This document shows positions 8,196 through 16,909 of a DNA stretch of 64,000 nucleotides, in pieces. The stretch comes from Roseomonas genomospecies 6 (GTDB lineage: Bacteria > Pseudomonadota > Alphaproteobacteria > Azospirillales > Azospirillaceae): positions 150,068 to 214,067 of the forward strand of contig NZ_QOKW01000010.1 in assembly GCF_008365375.1 (NCBI RefSeq), in the 5' to 3' direction. Under the pieces are notes generated by a model, which was not told the origin of the DNA, ran no database searches, and saw only the letters and a program-made list of their open reading frames with translations. The position numbers and the translations under genes were made by a program. Within the stretch, counting starts at the first letter, position 1. Every line of letters begins with the position of its first letter.

Positions 8196-9179
8196 TCAGG
8201 CCACGGCGCGCTCCGCCATTCCATTGTCCAGGCCGTTCTCGCGCAGCGCCCAGCGCACGGTCTCCGCCAACCCCTGCTCCAGCGGCGTGCGCGGCGTCCA
8301 GCCGAGCACCGCCCCGGCGTAGGATACGTCCGCCTGCACGCTCCGCTGTTCGCCCGGACGTTCGGGGTGATGGAGCACGGGATGGTCCGCCCGCGTCCGC
8401 CCCAGCGCCTCCAGCGCGAGGTCCGCCAGCTCGCTGATGCTGGTCTGCCGCCCGCTGCCCAGGTTGAAGATCTTCCCGTGGCTGTCCGGGTTGTCGAGCG
8501 CGCCGACCCAGGCGTCCACCACGTCGTCGATGAAGACGAAATCGCGGGTCTGCCTGCCGTCGCCGTAGATGCGGATCGGCTCGCCCCGGATGATGTTGCC
8601 CAGGAAGATGCCCAGCACGCCCTGGTAGGGGTTGTCCACCGCCTGCCGCGGTCCGTAGACGTTGTACATGCGGAAGGACGTGACGGCCAATCCGCCCGGC
8701 AGGTCGGGCCGCGCCGCGGTCAGATGCACGTAGCGCTCGCCCGCGTACTTCGTCACGCCGTAGTAGGACACCGGGGAACAGGGCGTCTCCTCCGGGGTCG
8801 GCACCACCTCCGCGTTGCCGTAAGCGCTCATCGAACTGGCGTAGAGAAGACGCTTCACCCCGCGCTCCACGCACTGCTGGAGGACGTTCACCGTCCCTTC
8901 CACGTTGGTGCGCAGGTCGCCGACCGGGTTGCTGAAGGCGCGGATGATCGACACCTGCCCGGCGATGTGGATCACCGCGTCGGGCAGCTCCTCGAACGCC
9001 CGGTCCAGGTCGGCGGGGTTCGTCACGTCGCCGCGGATGTAGCGCACCTCCGCCGGCACGTTGGAACGCAGCCCGGTGGACTCGTTGTCGATCACCGACA
9101 CCCGGTGGCCGAGCGACACGAGCCGGTGCGTGATGTGGGACCCGATGAATCCGGCCCCGCCCGTTACAAGAACGTTCAT
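8196..9179 (-). CDS. NAD-dependent sugar epimerase/dehydratase (SDR, GalE-like)
   Basis: 327 residues from the ATG at 9179, with GGAGA upstream; a GTG at 9191 is in frame but that stretch contains the ribosome site. Extended SDR features: [10 protein letters not shown] nucleotide-binding loop near the N-terminus, catalytic SSMSAYG Ser and YYGVTK Tyr-x3-Lys, and NVYGPRQ and GDGRQTRDFVFIDDVV in the substrate domain. It probably epimerises or dehydrates an NDP-hexose, with UDP-glucose/UDP-glucuronate 4-epimerases the nearest described types. It sits between ugd and another SDR in a co-directional minus-strand run. The exact nucleotide sugar cannot be determined. Confidence 0.8.
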   Translation of the reverse strand: MNVLVTGGAGFIGSHITHRLVSLGHRVSVIDNESTGLRSNVPAEVRYIRGDVTNPADLDRAFEELPDAVIHIAGQVSIIRAFSNPVGDLRTNVEGTVNVLQQCVERGVKRLLYASSMSAYGNAEVVPTPEETPCSPVSYYGVTKYAGERYVHLTAARPDLPGGLAVTSFRMYNVYGPRQAVDNPYQGVLGIFLGNIIRGEPIRIYGDGRQTRDFVFIDDVVDAWVGALDNPDSHGKIFNLGSGRQTSISELADLALEALGRTRADHPVLHHPERPGEQRSVQADVSYAGAVLGWTPRTPLEQGLAETVRWALRENGLDNGMAERAVA

Positions 9180-9206
9180 TGGTTTCTCCACCGCACAGGG
9201 TTCGGG

Positions 9207-10286
9207 TTACGCGCTGAGGGCGATGCGGCCCGCTTCCACCTGGCTCTGATCGGTGGGCAGGCTGTTCTGGGCGAGGTAGCCTTCCGCCCAATCCCACAGC
9301 CGGCGGATGCCGGTGTCGCGGTCCACCTGCGGGCGCCAGCCGAGGACCTCCTCCGCCTTGCGGATGTCGCTGACGTAGCAGGGCTGGTCGCCGGGCCGCC
9401 AGTCGGAGAAATCGGCCTCGACCGGCTCGCCGCGCAGGGTGGACAGCATCTCCCCGAACTCGCGCCAGACCGAGATGGTGTTTTCCGGCCCGCCGCCGAT
9501 GTTAAAGACCTGCCCGCGGCTGACGTCGATCTTCTCGGTGGCGAGGCGGAAGGCGCGCACCAGATCCTCCACGAACAGCACGTCGCGCACCTGCATGCCG
9601 TCGCCGTAGATGTGGATGGGCCGCCCGGCCAGCGCCGAGATGATGAAATGCGCGACCCAGCCCTGATCCTCGTTGCCGAACTGGCGCGGGCCGTAGATGC
9701 AGCTCATGCGGAAGACCACGGTCGGCAGGTCGTAGATGCGGGCGTAGTCGCGCACATACTGGTCCGCCGCCCCCTTGGAACAGCCGTAGGGCGAATGGAA
9801 ATCCAGCGGCTCCGTCTCCGAAACGCCGAGCGGGCGGTCCACGAAGCGGTAGCGGCTGCCGGTCTGCTCCACCGCCACATGCTCCAGCCCGCCATAGACC
9901 TTGTTGGTCGAGGTGAAGACCACCTTCGGCGGGTTCTTCATCCGGCGCGCCGCCTCCAGCACGTTGAAGGTGCCGAGCGCGTTGATGTCGAAGTCGGTGC
10001 GGGGATCGTCCAGCGACGAGGTGACCGCCACCTGCCCGGCGAGGTGATAGACCTCCTCCGCCCCGGCCATGCAGGATTTGACGGCGGCGTAGTCGCGCAC
10101 GTCCGCCTTCATGAAGGTCAGGCGGGCCCCGGCGTTCAGGCTTTGCAGCCACGCCGCGTTCCGCTCGCTGCCCGGGCGCAGCAGGGCGTCCAGGACGACG
10201 ACGTCGCGCCCGTCCTCCAGCAGGTTCCTGACCAGATTGCAGCCGACGAAGCCGGCCCCGCCGGTCACGAGCGTCTTGCCTTCCAT
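9207..10286 (-). CDS. SDR nucleotide-sugar epimerase, CDP-paratose/tyvelose 2-epimerase-like
   Basis: 359 residues from the ATG at 10286 behind GGAGAAG. N-terminal VTGGAGFVGCNLV binds NAD. The signatures FTSTNKVYG and FHSPYGCSKGAADQYV, with a catalytic Tyr and Lys, are those of the RfbE/CDP-paratose 2-epimerase branch of extended SDRs rather than of GalE. It also has SCIYGPRQFGNEDQGWVAHF and GDGMQVRDVLFVEDLV. It likely interconverts epimers of a nucleotide sugar for the cell-surface polymer. CDP-tyvelose itself is doubtful, because no CDP-glucose pathway genes (rfbF/rfbG) are visible nearby. It is flanked by the SDR at 8196-9179 and the GT4 at 10347-11603. Confidence 0.75.
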   Translation of the reverse strand: MEGKTLVTGGAGFVGCNLVRNLLEDGRDVVVLDALLRPGSERNAAWLQSLNAGARLTFMKADVRDYAAVKSCMAGAEEVYHLAGQVAVTSSLDDPRTDFDINALGTFNVLEAARRMKNPPKVVFTSTNKVYGGLEHVAVEQTGSRYRFVDRPLGVSETEPLDFHSPYGCSKGAADQYVRDYARIYDLPTVVFRMSCIYGPRQFGNEDQGWVAHFIISALAGRPIHIYGDGMQVRDVLFVEDLVRAFRLATEKIDVSRGQVFNIGGGPENTISVWREFGEMLSTLRGEPVEADFSDWRPGDQPCYVSDIRKAEEVLGWRPQVDRDTGIRRLWDWAEGYLAQNSLPTDQSQVEAGRIALSA

Positions 10287-10346
10287 CGTGTTCTTCTCCA
10301 TTTCTGCGGCTTTTAGCGGGTGGGCAGGGTTTGAAGCGGCCTTGTT

Positions 10347-11603
10347 TCAGGCGGCCTTCAGGACGGCGGCGCCCGCGGGGCGGCGGATCACCGCCTCGTA
10401 CAGCCGGTGCGTGTCGGCGGCGGCGACTGTCCAATCGAAGCGCTGCGTGGCGCGCTGGCGGCCATGGCGGCCCATCCGCACCCGCCGCTCGGGGTCCGCG
10501 GCCAGCCGTTCGACGGCGGCGCGCAGGGCCTGCGGGTCGCCGGGCTCGACGATGACCGCGCAGTCTTCGTCGACCTGGTGCGGGATGCCGCCTACCCGGC
10601 TCGCCACCACCGGAACCCCGAAGGCCATCGCCTCCAGGATCACGTTGGGGAAGGTGTCGGCCAGGGTCGGGAAGACGAACAGGTCGGAGCGGCGGAACAT
10701 GGCGGCCACCTCCGCCTCGGCCAGATTGCCGGTGAAGTGGATGGTCTGGCCCGGGCCGCAGCGGCGCCGGTAGCCCTCGTAATCGACGAAGTCCCGCTTC
10801 TCTCCGCCGACGATCAGCGTGAAGGGGATGGGCAGCCCCACGAAGGCGTCGAGCAGCACGCCCAGCCCCTTGTTGGCCGTGTGGTTGGCCAGGAAGAAGG
10901 CCGTGAAGGGGCCGCCGCCCTCCTCGCGCTCCGGAATGCCGAATTTGCGGTGGATGTCCCGGTCCGCCGGGGTCGGCGCCCCCCAATCCTGCGGGCGGTC
11001 CACGCCGTAGGGGACGACCGCGATGTCCTCCCCCGTAAAGCCGAAATCGCGGACGATGGGCAGGTCCACCGGGGAGATCGCGCAGATCGCCGCGGCGTTG
11101 CGCACCACGTAGCGGACCGGGCGGTCGATCAGCAGGTCCCACGCCAGCCGCCGTGCCGCGTCCATGCGCCGGAAGGCCGTCGGGTTGCTGATTTCCACGA
11201 AGCCGTGGGTGGACACCACATAGGGCACGCCCTTCGCCACGCAGGCGCGGGCCACCCGCATCATCTCCAGCGCCGGGATCGGGTTGTGGATGTGGACCAG
11301 ATCATAGGACCCGTCGCGGATCAGCGCCGGAATGCCGGACCGGTAGAACAGGGTCTTCGCGCGGTTGGGCAGGACGGAATCGAGCCCGATGAAGGGGGTG
11401 GCAAAGGGGGTGGAGGTCGGCACCTCGATCCGTTCGCCCGGCTTGCCGAGGTCCATCGGAACCCGGCTCGCCATGCCCATGTTCGCGATGTCGATGTGGT
11501 CGTGCGCCTGCAACGCGACGCTCAGCTTCTCCGCCGCCTTGCTGGCGCCGCTGACCGCCAGATGCGGCGGGACGACGATCGCCGACAGGATCTTCAGGCT
11601 CAT
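10347..11603 (-). CDS. Glycosyltransferase family 4
   Basis: 418 residues with GAGG about 10 bases before the start. GT-B fold glycosyltransferase: an N-terminal acceptor domain with HIHNPIPALEMMRVARA, and a C-terminal nucleotide-sugar-binding domain carrying FPTLADTFPNVILEAMAFG and VPVVASRVGGIPHQV, the conserved E-x7-E region of GT4. It transfers a sugar from a nucleotide donor to the lipid-linked repeat unit at the inner face of the cytoplasmic membrane. It is probably the first gene of a minus-strand transcript, because a 198-base AT-rich gap (11604-11801) separates it from the WecG-like gene. Donor and linkage are unknown. Confidence 0.85.
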   Translation of the reverse strand: MSLKILSAIVVPPHLAVSGASKAAEKLSVALQAHDHIDIANMGMASRVPMDLGKPGERIEVPTSTPFATPFIGLDSVLPNRAKTLFYRSGIPALIRDGSYDLVHIHNPIPALEMMRVARACVAKGVPYVVSTHGFVEISNPTAFRRMDAARRLAWDLLIDRPVRYVVRNAAAICAISPVDLPIVRDFGFTGEDIAVVPYGVDRPQDWGAPTPADRDIHRKFGIPEREEGGGPFTAFFLANHTANKGLGVLLDAFVGLPIPFTLIVGGEKRDFVDYEGYRRRCGPGQTIHFTGNLAEAEVAAMFRRSDLFVFPTLADTFPNVILEAMAFGVPVVASRVGGIPHQVDEDCAVIVEPGDPQALRAAVERLAADPERRVRMGRHGRQRATQRFDWTVAAADTHRLYEAVIRRPAGAAVLKAA

Positions 11604-11801
11604 CGCAGGAATCCTCGACTGTCATGGAATCGCGGACCGTCTTGGCCGCGGCTCATGTCGATGTTCTGGGATCGCTCAGGTACATCCGCCGATGTCGGAC
11701 CGTTTCATTTTAAAAACGGCAAACATGCTCACAGCATCGGCTGGTTTTTCATTTATAAAAACGCCACTTCTCTTTGGCAACTGCGAAGAAACGGCCATCA
11801 T

Positions 11802-12608
11802 CTAGCCAAATCGAAGCTCTCCTTTCGGACGACGCGCCTCGCCGCTGCGGACCAGCGGCATCCGCACCGCCTGGCAGGCCAGCAGGAACAGGAAGGCCGG
11901 GTTCAGCATGACGTAGCGCCGCCACAGCCGCCGCGGCTCGGTGGACAGTCGGAACAGCCATTCCAGCCCGGCGTTCTGCATCCACATCGGCGCCTGAGGC
12001 TGCTTCCCGGCGATGAAGTCGAAGGCGGCGCCCACCGCGATCAGCGGCATGGACAGCGCGGCCTTGTGCTCGTAGACCCAGGTCTCCTGGCGCGGGCAGC
12101 CCAGCCCGACGAAGACGATCCGGGCGCCGGACTCCATGATTTCGCGGTCCACCGCCTCGCGCTCCTCGGCGCTCAGGGTGCGGAAGGCGGAGGGGCGGGC
12201 GCCGGCGATGATCAAGCCCGGAAAGCGCTCCGTCAGCGCCGTGGTCAGCGTGTCGAGCAGACCCGCCGTGGCGCCGTAGAGGTAGATGGGAAGCCCCTTG
12301 GCCGCCGCCGCCGCGCAGGTGCGCAGCATCAGGTTCGGGCCGTAGACCCGGTCCGGCAGGGCGGCGCCGTGCAGCCGGTTCAGCGCCCAGCGCACCGGCT
12401 GGCCGTCCGGTGTCACGAGGTCGATGGCGTTCAGGCGGTAGCGGTGCTCGGGGTCGAGCGCCCCGGTCATCACCCCGTGCACGGCGAGCGCGCTGACCGC
12501 GAAGGGCTTCTGCTGTTCCGCCGCGTCGATGATGGCGCGCACGCCGGCCTCGTAATCGACGGCGTTGACGTAGACGCCGAGCACTTCCTTTTTTCCATGG
12601 TCGATCAT
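11802..12608 (-). CDS. WecG/TagA/CpsF-family glycosyltransferase (GT26)
   Basis: 268 residues. Family features: [61 protein letters not shown] and [20 protein letters not shown], followed by the [19 protein letters not shown] tail that associates with the membrane. Members transfer ManNAc(A) or other sugars onto a polyprenyl-diphosphate-linked first sugar, so this is a likely second-step transferase after the initiating enzyme at 13735-15339. Its start codon overlaps the stop of the upstream SDR gene in an ATGA arrangement (12605-12608), implying translational coupling. Confidence 0.87.
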   Translation of the reverse strand: MIDHGKKEVLGVYVNAVDYEAGVRAIIDAAEQQKPFAVSALAVHGVMTGALDPEHRYRLNAIDLVTPDGQPVRWALNRLHGAALPDRVYGPNLMLRTCAAAAAKGLPIYLYGATAGLLDTLTTALTERFPGLIIAGARPSAFRTLSAEEREAVDREIMESGARIVFVGLGCPRQETWVYEHKAALSMPLIAVGAAFDFIAGKQPQAPMWMQNAGLEWLFRLSTEPRRLWRRYVMLNPAFLFLLACQAVRMPLVRSGEARRPKGELRFG

Positions 12609-13684
12609 GCCACGGCCTCCACGCGCCAGCGGCGCCGATTGCTGTCGTGAATGTCGGTGAGGATGTTGCGCACGTCGTGCCGGATGTCCCAGGACGGGTA
12701 GTGGGACCGGAACCGGTCGAGCGAACTGACCCACCAGATGTGGTCGCCGATGCGGTTGGCCTCCTTGAAGGCCAGGGACATGGGGCGGCCGGTGATCTCC
12801 TCGCACAGCGCCACCGCCTCCAGGATGGAGCAGTTGCTCGCCCGCCCGCCGCCGATGTTGTAGACCTCCGCGCTGCGCGGCGCCTCGTGGAAGGCGTGGA
12901 AGGCGGCGATCAGGTCGTTGCTGTGGATGTTGTCGCGGACCTGCTTGCCCTTGTAGCCGATCACGTCGTAGCGCGTGCCGGTGACGGCGCAGCGCATCAG
13001 ATAGGCCAGGAAGCCGTGAAGCTGCGTCGGCGAATGGTTCGGCCCGGTCAGGCAGCCGCCGCGGAAGCACACCGTCTTCATGCCGAAATAGCGGCCATAC
13101 TCCTGCACCAGCACGTCGGCGGCCACCTTGGAGGCGCCGAACAGGCTGTGCAGGGTGGCGTCGATGGACATGTCCTCGGCGATGCCCCCGGCGTAGCGGT
13201 GCGCCGGGTCGATCTCGTAGCGGGTTTCGGTCTCGATCAGGGGCAGGCGGTTCGGCGTGTCGCCGTAGACCTTGTTGGTCGAGGTGAAGATGAACACCGC
13301 GTCCGGGCAATGGCGCCGCGCCGCCTCCAGCAGGTTCAGCGTGCCGTTGGCGTTCACCGAGAAATCCATCTGCGGATCGCGCGCCGCCCAATCGTGCGAG
13401 GGCTGGGCCGCCGTGTGGATGATGAGCGAGATGGCCGAGCCGTGCCGCTCGAACAGCGCGTCGATGGCCGCGGCGTCGCGGATGTCGATGGCGTGGTGGC
13501 GGTAGCGCTGGCGCAGCGTCTGCTCCAGGGTCTGGCGCTGCCACGCGGTCGAGGCCTCGTCGCCGAAGAAGGTCCGCCGCATGTCGTTGTCGATGCCGAC
13601 GACGTCCATTCCCAGCGCACCGAAATGCAGGCAACTCTCCGACCCGATCAATCCGCAGGAACCGGTGACAAGGGCGACGGACAT
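12605..13684 (-). CDS. SDR nucleotide-sugar epimerase, CDP-paratose 2-epimerase-like (second copy)
   Basis: 359 residues, start at 13684 with AAGGAG 9 bases upstream. The Rossmann loop is divergent ([20 protein letters not shown]), as in CDP-paratose 2-epimerases. [30 protein letters not shown] and [20 protein letters not shown] follow. The catalytic Tyr of the usual Y-x3-K is Phe in this alignment (FGASK), which is also seen in this SDR branch. [18 protein letters not shown] is the substrate-side motif. It presumably modifies a nucleotide sugar for the same polymer as its neighbours and is translationally coupled to the WecG-like gene downstream. A nucleoside-diphosphate-sugar dehydratase role is an alternative. 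Confidence 0.77.
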   Translation of the reverse strand: MSVALVTGSCGLIGSESCLHFGALGMDVVGIDNDMRRTFFGDEASTAWQRQTLEQTLRQRYRHHAIDIRDAAAIDALFERHGSAISLIIHTAAQPSHDWAARDPQMDFSVNANGTLNLLEAARRHCPDAVFIFTSTNKVYGDTPNRLPLIETETRYEIDPAHRYAGGIAEDMSIDATLHSLFGASKVAADVLVQEYGRYFGMKTVCFRGGCLTGPNHSPTQLHGFLAYLMRCAVTGTRYDVIGYKGKQVRDNIHSNDLIAAFHAFHEAPRSAEVYNIGGGRASNCSILEAVALCEEITGRPMSLAFKEANRIGDHIWWVSSLDRFRSHYPSWDIRHDVRNILTDIHDSNRRRWRVEAVA

Positions 13685-13734
13685 GGCGTCAAACTCCTTA
13701 GCGGTTGCTTCTTGGTTCAGCAGGGGCTTTTTGG

Positions 13735-15339
13735 TCAGTAGGCGTTGCGGTCCCAGAAAAGGAGAAGGGCGGTGCGCACCATGATTTCGGCGTCCAGCCC
13801 CAGGGACCAGTTGTCGACGTAGTAGAGGTCGTGCTCGACGCGGCGGGCGGCGGTGTGGAGGTTGTCGATCTCGCCGCGCAGCCCGTTCACCTGCGCCCAG
13901 CCGGTGATCCCGGGGCGCACGCGGTGGCGGCAGGCGTAGTTCTCCACCGCCTCGTGGTACAGCACGTCCCCGGCCTTCATGGCGACGGGGTGGGGCCGCG
14001 GCCCGACGATGGACATGTCGCCGCGCAACACGTTGAAGAGCTGCGGCAGCTCGTCGATGCTCGTGCGCCGCAGGAAGCGCCCGATGCGCGTGACCCGCGG
14101 GTCGTTGCGCACGGTCCGCTGCGCGCCCGACTGGTCGCCGCGGTCGGTGTGCATCGTGCGGAACTTCCAGATCTCGAACTCTTCGTTGTTGAAGCCGAAA
14201 CGCTTCTGGCGGAACAGCACCGGCCCCGGGCTTTCCAGACGGATCGCCGCGGCGGCCAACAGCAGCACCGGCGCCAGCACGGCGAGAGCCGCACCACCGA
14301 TCAGCAGATCCTCCGACCGCTTCAGCACGCCGCGCCAGCCGGCCAGCGGGTGATGGATGACTCCCAGCAGCGGAATGCCCGCCGTCGCATCGACCGACAG
14401 ACCCGCCGTGCGGGCGATCAGCCGATGCGGCAGCAGGCGGACGTCCACCGCGAGGACGCGCAGACGCTCCAGGATGTCGTTGATCTCGGCCTCGGCGCTC
14501 CAGGGCAGGGCCACCACCACGAGGTCGATGCGGTTCTTGCGCACCTGCTCGACCAGACCGTTCACGCCTCCCAGCACCGGCACACCGGCCAGCCGGGCAG
14601 TGGACAGCGGCGAAGTGGACAGCGGTGCAGACGAAGGGGAAGAGGGCCGGTCCGCCGTGGTGGACACCGCACCGACCACCTGATAGCCCGCCCCTTCCGC
14701 CCGCTGGAGCCGGTCCAGCCACTCGAAGGCGAGATCGTTGGTGCCGACCAGCAGGGTTCTCCGCCGCAGACCGCCCGCCAGATTCCAGTCGCGCGCCGCG
14801 CGCAGGATCAGGCCGCGCGACGCGGTCAGCCCGAACAGGCCGAGCGCGTACCACAGCCACAGCGTTCCCGCGGCAGCCGTGTTCAGCCGCCGCAGATCGC
14901 CGGTCACGCCCAGCATGAGGACGAGCACCAGGAAGGCCGCCGTCCAGGCCCCGAACAGCGGCCCGGCATGGGACCCGATGGTCCGCCGCGCGCCCTTGGG
15001 GAACAGGTTCCGGTAGCAGCCCGCCGTGTAGAAGCACATCAGCGACAGCACCGCCAGCGGGCCGATCCCGGTGCTGACGAGGCCCGAGAGAAGGCCCGGT
15101 TCGGCGGGCGCCGTGCGCAGCAGGCGGGCGGAGATGCCCTCCGCCGCCAGCCCCGACCCGACGATCATCAACAGATCCACGGCCACCAGCCCGCACAGCA
15201 GGACGGGGGCGGAGGCCGCCGCCGCGACCGACGATACGGACGCCCGGGGTCTTTGGAAGGCCACCCCCATGCGCGTGCCCCCCATGCGCGTGCCGTAATC
15301 CGGCTTCGCCGAGCTGTTTCGTGAAGGGAGTTCGAACAT
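13735..15339 (-). CDS. Polyprenyl-phosphate hexose-1-phosphate transferase (initiating enzyme)
   Basis: 534 residues, start at 15339 behind AGGGAA. Several N-terminal membrane segments (about residues 45-170) lead into a CoA-binding-like cytoplasmic domain with [18 protein letters not shown] and a further membrane hairpin. The C-terminal PHPT catalytic domain has [62 protein letters not shown] and [15 protein letters not shown]. It attaches the first sugar phosphate (usually Glc-1-P or Gal-1-P) to undecaprenyl phosphate. In-frame duplications lengthen linkers (RMGGTRMG near residue 20, PLSTSPLST near residue 245). It lies between the UDP-xylose synthase and SDR genes on the same strand. Confidence 0.9.
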   Translation of the reverse strand: MFELPSRNSSAKPDYGTRMGGTRMGVAFQRPRASVSSVAAAASAPVLLCGLVAVDLLMIVGSGLAAEGISARLLRTAPAEPGLLSGLVSTGIGPLAVLSLMCFYTAGCYRNLFPKGARRTIGSHAGPLFGAWTAAFLVLVLMLGVTGDLRRLNTAAAGTLWLWYALGLFGLTASRGLILRAARDWNLAGGLRRRTLLVGTNDLAFEWLDRLQRAEGAGYQVVGAVSTTADRPSSPSSAPLSTSPLSTARLAGVPVLGGVNGLVEQVRKNRIDLVVVALPWSAEAEINDILERLRVLAVDVRLLPHRLIARTAGLSVDATAGIPLLGVIHHPLAGWRGVLKRSEDLLIGGAALAVLAPVLLLAAAAIRLESPGPVLFRQKRFGFNNEEFEIWKFRTMHTDRGDQSGAQRTVRNDPRVTRIGRFLRRTSIDELPQLFNVLRGDMSIVGPRPHPVAMKAGDVLYHEAVENYACRHRVRPGITGWAQVNGLRGEIDNLHTAARRVEHDLYYVDNWSLGLDAEIMVRTALLLFWDRNAY

Positions 15340-15366
15340 CCGTCGTTCCCTGTTGGCCCATCCCAA

Positions 15367-15394
15367 GCCGCCGCACCTTCGGCGATGCGGCGGC
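15367..15394 (-). terminator. Hairpin between UDP-xylose synthase and glycosylphosphotransferase genes
   Basis: A perfect 9-base inverted repeat (GCCGCCGCA / TGCGGCGGC) with a 10-base loop lies 8 bases after the UDP-xylose synthase gene and about 28 bases before the next minus-strand start. Without a T-tract it may act as a processing or attenuation structure that sets different levels for the two genes. Confidence 0.4.
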
Positions 15395-15401
15395 GGCGCG
15401 C

Positions 15402-16349
15402 TCAGAAATAGGTCTTGGAGAAATAGGCGATGGTGCGCTCCAGCCCCTCTTCCAGCGGCACGTGCGGCATCCATTTCAGGTACGCGTTGGCCTTCGTGAT
15501 GTCCGGCTTGCGCTGCCGCGGGTCATCCTGGGGCAGTGGCCGCTGCTCGATCCGGGAGCGGGAGCCGGTCATCCGGACGACGGTCTCCGCCAGCTCCAGG
15601 ATGGTGAACTCGCCGGGATTGCCGAGGTTGATCGGACCGGTCACCGTCCCGTCCGTCTCCATAAGGCGGTGCAGCCCCTCGACCAGATCGTCGACGTAGC
15701 AGAAGGAGCGCGTCTGCGACCCGTCGCCGTAGATCGTGATGGGATCGCCCTTCAGCGCCTGCACGATGAAGTTCGACACCACGCGCCCGTCGTTCGGATT
15801 CATGCGCGGACCGTAGGTGTTGAAGATGCGTGCGACCTTGATGGAGACCTTGTGCTGCCGGTTGTAGTCGAAGAACAACGTCTCGGCGCAGCGCTTGCCC
15901 TCGTCGTAGCAGGCGCGCGGGCCGATGGGATTCACGTTGCCCCAATAATCCTCGCGCTGCGGATGGACGAAGGGGTCGCCATAGACCTCGCTGGTCGAAG
16001 CCTGGAGGATCGTCGCCTTCACCCGCTTGGCGAGGCCCAGCATGTTAATGGTGCCGTGCACCGACGTCTTGGTCGTCTGCACCGGGTCGAACTGGTAATG
16101 CACGGGAGAGGCCGGGCAGGCCAGATTGTAGATCTCGTCCACCTCCACATAGAGGGGGAAGGTGATATCGTGGCGCATCGCCTCGAAGTTCGGGTTGTCC
16201 AGCAGATGCGCGATGTTAGCCCTTGATCCCGTGAAGTAGTTGTCGACGCACAGGACCTCTTTCCCGGCGGCCAGAAGACGCTCGCACAGGTGCGATCCGA
16301 TGAAGCCGGCGCCACCTGTCACAAGAACGCGCGTGGTCGTGGACGTCAT
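15402..16349 (-). CDS. UDP-glucuronate decarboxylase (UDP-xylose synthase)
   Basis: 315 residues, start at 16349 behind AAGGAGAGG. It decarboxylates UDP-glucuronate to UDP-xylose through a UDP-4-keto intermediate, using bound NAD+. Family signatures: [69 protein letters not shown] block containing the Tyr-x3-Lys pair (YDEGK), [20 protein letters not shown] and [16 protein letters not shown]. These distinguish Uxs from GalE-type SDRs. Its substrate is the product of the ugd gene at 6679-8130, so the cluster supplies UDP-xylose to the polymer or to a protein glycan. It is the first gene of the minus-strand run and is divergent from the BY-kinase gene. Confidence 0.92.
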   Translation of the reverse strand: MTSTTTRVLVTGGAGFIGSHLCERLLAAGKEVLCVDNYFTGSRANIAHLLDNPNFEAMRHDITFPLYVEVDEIYNLACPASPVHYQFDPVQTTKTSVHGTINMLGLAKRVKATILQASTSEVYGDPFVHPQREDYWGNVNPIGPRACYDEGKRCAETLFFDYNRQHKVSIKVARIFNTYGPRMNPNDGRVVSNFIVQALKGDPITIYGDGSQTRSFCYVDDLVEGLHRLMETDGTVTGPINLGNPGEFTILELAETVVRMTGSRSRIEQRPLPQDDPRQRKPDITKANAYLKWMPHVPLEEGLERTIAYFSKTYF

Positions 16350-16909
16350 TGAGCCTCTCCTTGAGGATTGACCGGGATTGACCAGGGAATGCGACCGGGC
16401 CGCGGCTCCGCACGAAGTTCTCGGCGCCGAGCCGCTCCTGAAATTACTTTAAAATCCGATGACGGAACGCAGCATTACGCTATGCGGAATGGACCGGCAC
16501 TTGGTCTTTTGCACAGGAATGCACGTCTATGTTCGGAATTGTGCGGTTTATCGGAGCATGAACCGGCTCCGCTGCACCCGGCAAACTGTGACCGCCACGG
16601 TGTTGACGGTCAAACACGCGGACGGAGTAGCGGACATGATTATTTTTGACGTTGGCGGTCGTAAGCACAGCGACGGAGTGCCCTTCTTTTTTTCAATTGT
16701 TGCGTGGCGCCATTCACGGTACTCGGATTCTGTCCGGCAACGGTTTCTCAGGCCGGAGACCAGATTCAAGATCAGCCACTGATCGGCCCTTTTCTTTAAA
16801 AGACGCCGGAATTGCCGGTTATCTGCAAGGAAAACCAAGAGGCCGAAGCGCATCGTTTACACCCATCCTTAGCCGGGCCTCCAGCCAGCAAGACGAAAGG
16901 GGCGACGAC
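16350..16909. promoter_or_regulatory. Divergent control region of the polysaccharide cluster
   Basis: A 560-base region, relatively AT-rich, between the UDP-xylose synthase (minus) and BY-kinase (plus) genes. It must hold the promoters for both halves of the cluster. Two imperfect direct repeats, each running from CGGTC to GACGGAGT, lie at 16607-16628 and 16656-16679. The first is preceded by an 11-base palindrome TTGACGGTCAA (16603-16613). These are candidate regulator sites. An open frame runs through 16646-16909 in phase with the kinase but has no ribosome site and does not look like protein. Confidence 0.5.

Noticed and set aside
16646..16909. 88-residue N-terminal extension of the BY-kinase
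   Set aside because: No ribosome site at the upstream start; the sequence is promoter-like and contains repeats. The GTG at 16910 has AAAGGGG at good spacing.
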